Program-made: the position numbers and the translations under genes
NCBI RefSeq assembly: GCF_024585285.1
Contig: NZ_CP040755.1
Span: 3,720,001-3,784,000 of the forward strand
Source of the DNA: Colwellia sp. M166
Lineage (GTDB): Bacteria; Pseudomonadota; Gammaproteobacteria; Enterobacterales; Alteromonadaceae
DNA: 64,000 nt
Direction of reading: 5' to 3'
The notes under the pieces: generated by a model
Told to the model about the DNA's origin: nothing
Database searches by the model: none
Seen by the model: the letters and a program-made list of their open reading frames with translations, nothing else
Part shown: positions 57,032 to 64,000 of the stretch, in pieces
How the letters are laid out: every line of letters begins with the position of its first letter
Numbering within the stretch: the first letter of the stretch is position 1

Positions 57032-57059
57032 ATTTACAGCCAATATGGTCTTTGTAAAT
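57032..57059. promoter_or_regulatory. Inverted repeat ATTTACA-N14-TGTAAAT before the HvfA-like gene
   Basis: Perfect 7-bp arms 21 bp apart, just upstream of the likely -10 region (TATACT, 57063-57068) of the gene at 57112 and 85 bp from the dusC start. A repressor or activator site is possible; the regulator is not known. Confidence 0.35.
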
Positions 57060-57111
57060 AGCTATACTTATATGATGTAGTGTCAAATTGAAAAATTAAA
57101 AGGAAAAAGTA

Positions 57112-57516
57112 ATGAAATTAATCAAAAAATCTTCAATAGCAGCTTTATTAGGCTTGTTTGCATTAACTGTTGCGGCAACTATGCCTGTAAAAGCCGAAAC
57201 TAATCCATTTGCTGTGCAAAATGTCATGACGATTGTTTCCGCTGATGATCACGAGAAAGGCAAATGTGGTGAAGGTAAATGCGGTGAAAGTAAAATGAAA
57301 GACAAAGCCAAAGGCAAGTGTGGTGAAGGCAAGTGCGGCGAAAGTAAAATGAAAGATAAAGCCAAAGGTAAATGTGGTGAAGGTAAGTGCGGCGAAAGTA
57401 AAATGAAAGGTGAAGCCAAAGGTAAATGTGGTGAAAGTAAAATGAAAGGTGAAGCCAAAGGTAAATGTGGCGAAAGTAAAATGAAAGGTGAAGCCAAAGG
57501 CAAATGTGGTGAATAA
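57112..57516 (+). CDS. HvfA-like secreted Cys-repeat RiPP metallophore precursor
   Basis: A 134-residue protein with a Sec signal (residues 1-28, cleavage after VKA), a short conserved-looking segment ETNPFAVQNVM, and a C-terminal repeat domain (49-134) built from GKCG motifs: nine cysteines at 52, 57, 70, 75, 88, 93, 106, 119 and 132, each as KGKCG or EGKCG. Signal, NPF segment and EGKCG repeats are the hallmarks of HvfA-type precursors, whose cysteines are converted to oxazolone/thioamide groups by an MNIO (DUF692) enzyme with a DUF2063 partner to give copper-binding peptides. No such enzyme gene is nearby: a terminator follows and both neighbours are unrelated. AAAAGGAAAAAG precedes the ATG. 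Confidence 0.85.
   Translation: MKLIKKSSIAALLGLFALTVAATMPVKAETNPFAVQNVMTIVSADDHEKGKCGEGKCGESKMKDKAKGKCGEGKCGESKMKDKAKGKCGEGKCGESKMKGEAKGKCGESKMKGEAKGKCGESKMKGEAKGKCGE
57256..57513 (+). repeat. In-frame tandem repeat array of the HvfA-like gene
   Basis: Three 54-bp units (18 residues, two Cys each), two 39-bp units (13 residues, one Cys each) and a partial unit. The short unit equals the long one minus one EGKCG block, so copy number has changed in steps of whole motifs. Confidence 0.9.
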
Positions 57517-57558
57517 AGTTACCCTCAGTAGCTAAGCGTTCTCATTTGATTGCTATTA

Positions 57559-57588
57559 GAAACCACTTCACTTGAAGTGGTTTTTTAA
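57559..57588 (+). terminator. Rho-independent terminator after the HvfA-like gene
   Basis: AACCACTTC and GAAGTGGTT form a perfect stem around ACTT, followed by TTTTT. It makes the precursor gene monocistronic. Confidence 0.9.
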
Positions 57589-57660
57589 TTCTATAGTTCT
57601 CGTGTTTACATGGTCATTGCTTTAATATTAAGTAATGACCAAATAAAAGGGTTTTTAAAA

Positions 57661-58755
57661 GTGAATTTTAATTACAGCGTAATTGTTTTAATTCTGTTAC
57701 TTTTTTATGTTGTGTCGTGTTCACCTACAGATTACAGCCAAGCAGTAAGTGCTTATGAAGAGGCTCAAAAATCTCAGAAGCTTTCATCATTAACTTTAGC
57801 ATTGAAAAAATTGGCACAGTTAGAGCCAGAAACTTATCAACAGCAATTAGTGAACGCTGAAAATTCGCAGGCGAAATTAATATCCTCACAGCGCGCACTT
57901 GCTACTCATAATTATTACGCCGCTTATCTTGCTAGTCATGATTCTTATCGAAGTTTTCCTAGTTTAGATAGTAAAAAAGTATTGATTGAATCTGGCAGTC
58001 AGTTGTTAATTTTATTAAAAGCCCAAGAAAGTATTGCTCGTTCATATCAATACCGGCAATTAAGGTTAACTTCATTATTTGAACGTTTTTATCAATCAGC
58101 GGTTATTGATTGGGATTTAATTCAAGCGAATAACTTGGTGAGTAAACTCAATCAAAGCACAACTGAATTACATCGCGCTTTTGAGTATATTCAAGACAGT
58201 GGTTTGCAAAATGAAATGCCAGAAGTGCTGTTGTGGGAAAAGGCAATTGCAAGACAATTAACTGAGTTGCAGCAAGTCCGTGATTACTTCCCTGATCTTG
58301 CTCGCCATCGCAGTGCGAAAGTTTTGTTATCGTTGGCTAAATCACTGGCTGATGAAAGTCTAGAGTTGTTATCTCTGGTACGCCCAAGCATGGCTAAAGA
58401 CGCTACACAGCGCTCTTTTATCAAGGCAAAAGATGAATATGCCCTCTATCAGCAGGTAATGGAAAATATATCGTTAGCAGAGAACTCAAGCCGTCAGGAT
58501 ATTCATGCTAGTTGGTACACAGGTTGGGAAAAAACAGTATTAAACGTGCTTGAAGCAGATGAGAGTTTTGCCAATTACCCAGTCAAAGTTAAGCAAAGTA
58601 TCAACAACATCGAACAGGTTATTCGCGATAATAATGCTAAATCACCGCCAAGTATTAAAGACGAATTTTATGATAAAGCGCAGTTCACAAGCCAATTTCC
58701 CAGTATTAATGCACTATTAGCAAAATTAAAGAGAGATAAAGCTCTTTTAATCTAA
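57661..58755 (+). CDS. Hypothetical helical lipoprotein
   Basis: GTG 57661, preceded by AAAGGG, gives MNFNYSVIVLILLLFYVVSC, a lipoprotein signal with the lipobox VVSC; a TTG-led or ATG-led extension upstream (from 57610) would bury the signal and lacks a ribosome binding site. The mature part of about 345 residues is almost wholly helical with TPR-like periodicity (YEEAQKSQKLSSLTLALKKL, ALATHNYYAAYLASHDSY). No known domain recognised. It overlaps the next small gene (TAATG). Confidence 0.75.
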   Translation: MNFNYSVIVLILLLFYVVSCSPTDYSQAVSAYEEAQKSQKLSSLTLALKKLAQLEPETYQQQLVNAENSQAKLISSQRALATHNYYAAYLASHDSYRSFPSLDSKKVLIESGSQLLILLKAQESIARSYQYRQLRLTSLFERFYQSAVIDWDLIQANNLVSKLNQSTTELHRAFEYIQDSGLQNEMPEVLLWEKAIARQLTELQQVRDYFPDLARHRSAKVLLSLAKSLADESLELLSLVRPSMAKDATQRSFIKAKDEYALYQQVMENISLAENSSRQDIHASWYTGWEKTVLNVLEADESFANYPVKVKQSINNIEQVIRDNNAKSPPSIKDEFYDKAQFTSQFPSINALLAKLKRDKALLI

Positions 58756-58952
58756 TGAATGCTTAGGGACTGTTGTCAAGAGATAGCGCTTGTGAACTTA
58801 GCGAGTACTTTTCAACAGATGCTTTTATCTTAAGTGATGAAGTCAAAATAACCTCTGAAGCATACCGTCTATCTTTATTTTTTGGGGAAGATGGAGAACA
58901 AAATTTACTATACGAGGCAGAGTTAATAATTAATTTACTCTTTAATGAATGA
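58755..58952 (+). pseudogene. Small coupled gene with an amber codon at position 4
   Basis: ATG 58755 overlaps the stop of the lipoprotein gene (TAATG), but codon 4 is TAG. The same frame then runs open for 61 codons (CELSEYFSTDAFILSDEVKI, YRLSLFFGEDGEQNLLYEAE) to a TGA at 58950 that overlaps the next start (ATGA). Overlap at both ends and a protein-like sequence mean this was or is a gene of about 65 residues. It may now start at TTG 58773 (59 residues), or be inactivated. Function unknown. Confidence 0.55.
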
Positions 58953-59332
58953 TGGTCACTCAATTAATTTCACCAATAAAGTTTAATGATAAGCATATAA
59001 AAATATGGCAGGCGGTGCAGGCTATTCCGCTTGGAAAAATTGCCTATTATGGTCAAATTGCTGATTTAGCCGGTTTGCCTGGTCGTGCGCGATTAGTGGG
59101 TAAAGCGTTAGGCTCTGTACCTAAAAATGGCTGGCGTGGTCAGGCTGTGCCATGGTATCGAGTGGTCAATTCTCAAGGGAAAATTTCTTTTTCGCCAGGT
59201 ACAGAAAACTTTCAGCGCCAACGAGACTTGCTGCAAGATGAGCAAGTTGTGGTTATTGGCGGCAAAATTAAATTAAAAGACTTTCAATGGCAGCCCGATT
59301 TGGCTGAATTATTATTTGTTTTAGAAGGTTAA
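58949..59332 (+). CDS. Alkyltransferase-like (ATL) protein of the MGMT family
   Basis: Single DNA-binding domain of O6-alkylguanine transferases: IPLGKIAYYGQIADLAGLPG (helix-turn-helix region), RLVGKALGSVPKNG and the active-site motif PWYRVVNSQGKISF, where Trp69 replaces the acceptor Cys of PCHRV. It can therefore bind but not repair O6-alkylguanine and would direct nucleotide excision repair, as known for E. coli Atl/YbaZ and yeast Atl1. Length 127 residues. No own ribosome binding site; translation is probably coupled to the preceding small frame. Confidence 0.9.
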   Translation: MMVTQLISPIKFNDKHIKIWQAVQAIPLGKIAYYGQIADLAGLPGRARLVGKALGSVPKNGWRGQAVPWYRVVNSQGKISFSPGTENFQRQRDLLQDEQVVVIGGKIKLKDFQWQPDLAELLFVLEG

Positions 59333-59430
59333 CTTTTCAAAAAACGCATGTTCGCACTAAAACAGTAGAGCGTCCCCCGTCATGACAATTTTACATGACG
59401 GTTTAACAATTACTGGCTTACAAATTTGAT

Positions 59431-60378
59431 TTATAAATGCGTGCGCACTTCAAAAAGCTCAGGAAAAAAGCTCACATCTAAGGCCTTTTTCAAAAAACCA
59501 ACACCAGACGAGCCACCGGTACCTTTTTTATAGCCTATGATACGTTGTACTGTATACATATGTTTGAAGCGCCATTGCTGAAAAGCATCTTCTATGTCGA
59601 CTAATTTTTCCGCTAGCTCATAGAGTTCAAAATAGATTCCTGGTTGCTGATAGACATTAAGCCAAGCAGCTAATACGCTGTCATTGCGCTGATAGGCCTG
59701 AGTAACATCACGTTCTCTGACGGTACTGTCAATGTCAAACCCAGCTTTTGCTAAGGCAATAATCACTTCATCATATAGGCTATTTTGTTTCAGCAGCGTA
59801 TCTAATTCTTGATAGGCTGTGCTGTTCGCTTGATGAATTTTAAGCATGTCCGCGTTTTTATTGCCGAGCAGAAATTCCAGTTTTCGATAGCCGCATGACT
59901 GAAAACCTGATGAGTGACCTAAGTCATCACGAAATTTTAGGTAATCACTGGGGGTAAGGGTAGATAAAATATTCCAAGATTGTGTCAATTGCATAAATAT
60001 TTGTTTTACCCGGGCAATGACTTTAAATGCCGGGCCAAAATCTTCAGCCTTTATATAAGCAATGGCACTTTGCAATTCGTGTCCGGCAAGCTTTAGCCAT
60101 AATTCACTGGTTTGATGAATAATAATAAAGAGCATTTCATCATGTTCACCGCTTAACGGCTTCTGCGCAGATAATACCTGTCCCAATTGCAAGTAATCCC
60201 CATAAGACATTTCATTATTGAAATCCTGATGAATGTCTTGTTCTAGCTCTCGAGAGTTATTATCAATATTAGGTGTTTGTTGGTGAAAAGGGCAGCCAGT
60301 TGCATTGCGCTGATTGTCCGTGGTATTTTTCGAATCAAGCTTTGCCGACTTAGCTTTACTGTCGCTGGATTTAGTCAT
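59431..60378 (-). CDS. kynA: Tryptophan 2,3-dioxygenase
   Basis: Haem dioxygenase opening the indole ring of tryptophan to N-formylkynurenine. Family segments: MSYGDYLQLGQVLSAQKPLS, MLFIIIHQTSELWLKL (with the distal His), FRDDLGHSSGFQSCGYRKLEFLLGNK (quoted key part SSGFQSCGYRKLEFLLG) and FKHMYTVQRIIGYKKGTGGS near the C-terminus (haem-ligand His). ATG 60378 with GGAGAG before it is preferred over the ATG at 60417; the coding end of kmo overlaps it by 8 bp. Length 315 residues with an unusual Ser/Lys-rich N-terminal stretch. Confidence 0.95.
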   Translation of the reverse strand: MTKSSDSKAKSAKLDSKNTTDNQRNATGCPFHQQTPNIDNNSRELEQDIHQDFNNEMSYGDYLQLGQVLSAQKPLSGEHDEMLFIIIHQTSELWLKLAGHELQSAIAYIKAEDFGPAFKVIARVKQIFMQLTQSWNILSTLTPSDYLKFRDDLGHSSGFQSCGYRKLEFLLGNKNADMLKIHQANSTAYQELDTLLKQNSLYDEVIIALAKAGFDIDSTVRERDVTQAYQRNDSVLAAWLNVYQQPGIYFELYELAEKLVDIEDAFQQWRFKHMYTVQRIIGYKKGTGGSSGVGFLKKALDVSFFPELFEVRTHL

Positions 60379-61780
60379 GTTTTTGCTCTCCAGTTTTTCT
60401 ATCAGCCGATAAATCATTGTTATTATCGCTAGCAGATGCTTGTGCTAATTCTTGTAATTTTGCATAAACGAAGTCTTCTTGCCAACAGCTTTCAATATTG
60501 GGGATTTGCATAATTTGTTGCATAATTTCTTGTTGAATATCACCAATGGCTAAGGCTTGTGAATAGGGCAAGCTTGGCGAAAAGGTTACCATTGAATACA
60601 GAGGCGTCCAAAGTTCTGGGTGGCGCTGATGAAAGTTTGCTTCAATCTGCTTTTGTAGTAAAAAACTGGCTTGACCTGAGCGTTCGCTCATCTCAACAAA
60701 GTTACGTTTGGCTAGTTCAGTGATAGCATCGGCATTTATTTTTCTTTGCGCTTGATAGCCGAGAAATATTCTTGACCAGTCGTAGTTATGCTTAGTAATT
60801 AATTGCCCTAGCTCACGGCAATCTTCAAAGCCGCAGTTCATGCCTTGGCCATAAAACGGTACCATGGCATGAGCGGCATCACCAATAAGTGCAACTTTTT
60901 CGTTGATCACCCAAGGATCAATGTTAACCAGAAACAGTGGATTAGCCGTTTTTGCCATAAACTCATCAATTGGGTTCTCCAATAAAGCCATAGCATCGGC
61001 AAAGTTAGCTTGGAAAAACTGTTCAACGTCATCACGCTGAGTTAATGATGAAAATGACACCTCACCTTGAAAGTCGAGAAATAATGTACAAGTGAACGAA
61101 CCGTCAGGGTTTGGTAAGGCGATCAACATAAACTTTTTTCGTGGCCAGATGTGTAAGGCATCTTTCGCCATCTTAAATGAACCGTCATCATTGGCTGGAA
61201 TATGTAGCTCAATATAGCTTTGCGGCATATAAGACTGGCTGTAGCTAAAACGTGGTGTTTCTTGTGCTAAACGCCGTACTTTTGAATAAGCGCCGTCGGC
61301 GCCAAATAATATATCTGCAGATACTTTTTCAATATTATGTTCGTGTAAAAAACTGGCGCAGGCATTGTCAAAGTTAACGTCGACTAAGCGCTGATCAAAC
61401 TTTATGCTAATTAATGGTTCTTGCTCAGCTAAATCAAGCAATTGTTCGTTAATACCGGCACGAGAAACCGACCAAATCGCTTGCTCTGGTGTGCCATATG
61501 CTTGTTCGGTAATGTTACCGTCAATAGCGTGCATAACACGTTTATGCATGGCAATGGCTTGCTGTTTTACTTGTTGCTTGAGACCGACTGATGCTAACGC
61601 CAACCAACCTCTATCTGAAAGGGCAATGTTAATGGATTTACCTTGATAAATGCTCTTTACCCGTGAATCGGGCCGCGATTCAAATAAGTTAACGCGATAG
61701 CCATGTCTGGCTAAAATAATCGCTAGTAAGGTACCAACGGGTCCCGCCCCGGCAATGGTTATTTTTTCTCTAGGCGACAT
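60371..61780 (-). CDS. kmo: Kynurenine 3-monooxygenase
   Basis: FAD enzyme hydroxylating kynurenine to 3-hydroxykynurenine. N-terminal Rossmann motif IAGAGPVGTLLAIILARHGY, the GADGAYSKVR (DG) motif and GDAAHAMVPFYGQGMNCGFED are intact. The ATG at 61780 overlaps the kynU stop (TAATG) with AAGGAG upstream; an in-frame GTG at 61789 is inside kynU. Length 469 residues. Middle gene of the operon. Confidence 0.95.
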   Translation of the reverse strand: MSPREKITIAGAGPVGTLLAIILARHGYRVNLFESRPDSRVKSIYQGKSINIALSDRGWLALASVGLKQQVKQQAIAMHKRVMHAIDGNITEQAYGTPEQAIWSVSRAGINEQLLDLAEQEPLISIKFDQRLVDVNFDNACASFLHEHNIEKVSADILFGADGAYSKVRRLAQETPRFSYSQSYMPQSYIELHIPANDDGSFKMAKDALHIWPRKKFMLIALPNPDGSFTCTLFLDFQGEVSFSSLTQRDDVEQFFQANFADAMALLENPIDEFMAKTANPLFLVNIDPWVINEKVALIGDAAHAMVPFYGQGMNCGFEDCRELGQLITKHNYDWSRIFLGYQAQRKINADAITELAKRNFVEMSERSGQASFLLQKQIEANFHQRHPELWTPLYSMVTFSPSLPYSQALAIGDIQQEIMQQIMQIPNIESCWQEDFVYAKLQELAQASASDNNNDLSADRKTGEQKHD

Positions 61781-63111
61781 TACAGGCACTCCTTTAATAT
61801 TCTGACAAAATGATAAACATCTTGAAAGTTATTGTATAAAGGTACGGGGGCGACTCGAATAACATTAGGCTCGCGCCAATCGGTAGTTACGCCATTTTCT
61901 TCTAAGGCATTAAACATAGCTTTGCCGTCAAGTCCGTCGACATTCAGCATTAATGATAATTGGCAGCCACGTTCTGCTGGCGCTTGTGGGGTGATAATAC
62001 GAATTTTTTCGCCCAACTCAGCTTTGATTAATCTCATCATATAATCTGTTAATAACAAAGATTTTTTACGCAGTGCCGGCATGCCTCCGGCAAGGCTAAT
62101 GGTATCAAAAGATCCGCGTACAGCAGCAAGTGAAAGTACTGGCGGATTGGATAATTGCCAACCTTCTGCGGTAGGGATGGGCTTAAAAGTATTTTCCATT
62201 TTAAAGCGGCTAGATTTGTCATGACCCCACCAACCGGCGAAGCGATTAAGTTCGGTATTTTCAACATGCCTTTGGTGAACAAAACAGCCGGCGACAGAGC
62301 CGGCACCGCTGTTAAGGTATTTATAGCTACACCAACAAGCAAAGTCGACTTGCCATTGGTGCAGGGATAATTCTATATTGCCAGCGGCATGAGCAAGATC
62401 AAAACCAACCTTTATACCTTTGGCATGCGCAACTTCTGTAATACCAGCCATATCCAGAACTTGGCCGGTATAATACTGTACGCCAGGTAATAATATTAAG
62501 GCAATTTCATCACCATGTTGCTCAATCAATTGCCAAAGGTCTTGATAGTTTAGTAACTCTTCATGTGCTCTTGGTGTCCATAACAGTAAATTGTCGTCGA
62601 CACTTTTACCATGATGTTTTAGTTGCGACTCAACCGCATAATGATCTGAGGGAAAGGCATGATGCTCAATTAATATTTTCGAGCGCTTTGCTGTCGGTTG
62701 ATAAAAACTCGCCATCATAAAATGTAAGTTGGCGGTGAGTGAATTCATCATCACAACTTCTTGTGGCAATGCACCAACGATTTCAGCCGCTTGTTCAGTT
62801 AAAAATTCATGATAAGGCAGCCAAGGGAATTCGCCTTCAAAATGACCTTTTACGCCTCGTGTTTGCCAAGCATCAAGTAGCTCAATCACCGCGGCGCGAG
62901 CGAGCTTAGGCTGCAAGCCCAACGAGTTGCCAGTGAAATAGTATTCATTGGAGCCATCCGCTTGTTTAGGGATGGAGAAATGCTCACGCATGGCGGCAAG
63001 TGGATCGTTTTGATCTAAATTCTGCGCGTAAGCTAAAGAAAATATATTTGTCTCAGCGCTTATTTCAGTGCTCATGTCAGTATGTGGTGTTGAATTAATG
63101 TCGTTGCTCAT
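61780..63111 (-). CDS. kynU: Kynureninase
   Basis: PLP enzyme cleaving kynurenine or 3-hydroxykynurenine to anthranilate or 3-hydroxyanthranilate plus alanine. YYFTGNSLGLQPK, EHHAFPSDHYAVESQ, GFDLAHAAGN and the PLP lysine Lys264 in WCSYKYLNSGAG are clear. Length 443 residues. It is one base into kmo at its 3' end. With kmo, its likely substrate is 3-hydroxykynurenine, leading to 3-hydroxyanthranilate; the following enzymes are not in the window. Confidence 0.95.
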   Translation of the reverse strand: MSNDINSTPHTDMSTEISAETNIFSLAYAQNLDQNDPLAAMREHFSIPKQADGSNEYYFTGNSLGLQPKLARAAVIELLDAWQTRGVKGHFEGEFPWLPYHEFLTEQAAEIVGALPQEVVMMNSLTANLHFMMASFYQPTAKRSKILIEHHAFPSDHYAVESQLKHHGKSVDDNLLLWTPRAHEELLNYQDLWQLIEQHGDEIALILLPGVQYYTGQVLDMAGITEVAHAKGIKVGFDLAHAAGNIELSLHQWQVDFACWCSYKYLNSGAGSVAGCFVHQRHVENTELNRFAGWWGHDKSSRFKMENTFKPIPTAEGWQLSNPPVLSLAAVRGSFDTISLAGGMPALRKKSLLLTDYMMRLIKAELGEKIRIITPQAPAERGCQLSLMLNVDGLDGKAMFNALEENGVTTDWREPNVIRVAPVPLYNNFQDVYHFVRILKECL

Positions 63112-63176
63112 CTTGTACTCATTTTAATTATTATTGCATCGATTTTTTAGCCCGTTCAGTGCTTCAAACTGTGTTG

Positions 63177-64000
63177 CTAACTTAATCGTTCGGCCTGATA
63201 TAACATCGGCCGACTAGGCGCTGCGTCATTTACGAAAGCCGGTATTTGTAGGCTCATAAAATAAAAACCATCGTGTAAACTGTTGTTGATATAAGCCATT
63301 TCAGTGATGGTTTTATTGATCAAACTATTGGAACTAGGTTGATGAACCCCTTCCTTCACTTGCCAAAAAATATGGTGGCAAGTCAGCAGGCCATCGTCAT
63401 TAAGTCTGTCTAACGACGGTAGGTCGAGTACTAAGTGCTCAACGCCGCGTTCGTTAAGATAAAGCACAGCGTCACGAGTGAAAAATGCCGGTTGATTAGC
63501 CTGGTTATAATTTGCCTGACATTTATCAGCGCTATTAGGTAAGGTTCTTACCACTACGCTTTGCAATTGAATATCAGGATAAGTAGCTAAACTTTGCTCA
63601 AGTTGCTGGCGACTGATCACCTTGTCGTGCACGCTAAAACTTGGGCTATATTGGTCAGTGGTGTCGCTTGCCTTTATCGGGGTAAGTGAAATTAACGCAC
63701 AGGGCATTAGTGGTGGTAATTCTAGTGCTGAAATACTTAACGCTAAGGCATTGTCTTGATCGCAAATGTGGCCGATAGTTTCGGTATGAGTGCCATTGCA
63801 ATGTGGGTTGAAGCTTAATTCAAACACATTGCAACTGCCGCCTTGAGTGGTGTCGCCAATAAAACCGCTTGCTTGCATAGGTTTTGCTAATGCAGGGGCA
63901 GCGCCAAAGTGATTTGGCTGATTTTCACTACGGTCAAAGTCTAGTGCGATGGCTAACGAATGGCCAAAGTCAGTATTGACATTATACTGTTGTTCACCAA
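63177..64000 (-). CDS. Cyclase-family protein, probable arylformamidase (partial, N-terminus outside window)
   Basis: The frame runs open from the stop at 63177 to the window end, so the start lies outside. It contains FNPHCNGTHTETIGHI, the zinc-binding histidine cluster of the KynB/cyclase family (HxGTHxE form), GGSCNVFELSF and HLVLDLPSLDRLNDDGL. Position at the head of a kyn operon suggests the N-formylkynurenine formamidase step that KynA's product needs. It is a distant relative of classical KynB, so the role is inferred from context. The gap to kynU is 65 bp. Confidence 0.8.
   Translation of the reverse strand, partial: GEQQYNVNTDFGHSLAIALDFDRSENQPNHFGAAPALAKPMQASGFIGDTTQGGSCNVFELSFNPHCNGTHTETIGHICDQDNALALSISALELPPLMPCALISLTPIKASDTTDQYSPSFSVHDKVISRQQLEQSLATYPDIQLQSVVVRTLPNSADKCQANYNQANQPAFFTRDAVLYLNERGVEHLVLDLPSLDRLNDDGLLTCHHIFWQVKEGVHQPSSNSLINKTITEMAYINNSLHDGFYFMSLQIPAFVNDAAPSRPMLYQAERLS

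Noticed and set aside
57249..57503. 84-codon minus-strand open frame with repeated PSPHLP-like units
   Set aside because: It is the reverse reading of the GKCG repeat array; the plus-strand gene has a signal peptide and ribosome binding site.
57256..57513. Possible CRISPR array
   Set aside because: The repeats are in-frame coding units of 54 and 39 bp without unique spacers.
58763..58963. 66-codon minus-strand open frame
   Set aside because: It is opposite the small coupled plus-strand frame, which has better gene context at both ends.

Overview
The window looks like chromosomal DNA of a marine gammaproteobacterium of the order Alteromonadales, most likely a member of the Colwelliaceae (Colwellia, Thalassotalea and relatives). 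This assignment is inferred from AT-rich DNA, the gene content (PhhA/PhhB with TyrR, a kynurenine operon, a TonB2-type energiser, the sap-psp-ycjXF block) and protein similarity to known families. No rRNA or tRNA gene is visible to confirm it.

Layout. 1-3.9 kb: a sucrose-type catabolic locus (GPH sugar symporter, sucrose phosphorylase, LacI-type regulator) with two palindromic operator candidates. 3.9-5.7 kb: a gene-poor stretch with decayed coding remnants, a repeat end and CRP/FNR-like sites. 5.7-10.2 kb: cytochrome c maturation genes ccmI, ccmF, ccmG, ccmH. 10.5-12.4 kb: ppiD. 12.7-23.4 kb: the enterobacterial-like block sapABCDF (minus), pspF (minus), then pspABC and ycjX-ycjF (plus). 23.6-27.1 kb: phenylalanine catabolism and its regulator (phhA, phhB, tyrR, maiA), with two good TyrR boxes. 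27.2-28.7 kb: a DUF3014 protein and a PlsC-type acyltransferase, then the 4.5S SRP RNA gene. 29.0-29.3 kb: a MITE-like element. 29.4-32.9 kb: a molybdenum hydroxylase operon with a dihaem cytochrome c. 33-37 kb: SLC13/RCK permease, ComFB-like protein, PriC, TSUP permease. 38.1-40.9 kb: a TonB-dependent receptor. 42.5-47.5 kb: a TonB2 energiser operon (DUF3450, TtpC/ExbB-like, ExbB2, ExbD2, TonB2, TPR protein). 47.7-54 kb: a 40-residue membrane protein behind an FNR-like site, a receiver-only response regulator, apt, dnaX, ybaB, a DsbA-like protein, a FabH-like enzyme and a hot-dog thioesterase. 54.1-57 kb: a small hypothetical gene, a PspB-like protein, an MTHFR-family protein and dusC (all minus). 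57.1-57.5 kb: a secreted Cys-rich repeat peptide of the HvfA metallophore-precursor type. 57.6-59.3 kb: a lipoprotein, a small coupled gene with an early amber codon, and an alkyltransferase-like protein. 59.4-64 kb: kynA, kmo, kynU and a partial cyclase-family gene (minus).

How the genes work together. The Ccm proteins would mature the c-type cytochrome of the molybdenum hydroxylase operon. PhhA, PhhB, MaiA and TyrR form part of the route from phenylalanine through tyrosine and homogentisate, and the kyn operon degrades tryptophan. The psp/ycjXF genes respond to inner-membrane stress, and a second PspB-like gene at 54.5 kb shares a C-terminal tail with PspC. The TonB2 operon would energise receptors such as the one just upstream.

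Most notable observations: (1) an orphan HvfA-like RiPP precursor with nine GKCG motifs and no MNIO maturation genes beside it; (2) DUF3450 and TtpC/ExbB joined in one reading frame by what looks like a one-base change in an A-tract directly before a Shine-Dalgarno-preceded ATG; (3) a complete -1 frameshift signal in dnaX predicting a gamma-type product; (4) a short gene in overlap with both neighbours but carrying a TAG at codon 4; (5) a family of MITE-like elements present in full, minimal and solo-end forms.
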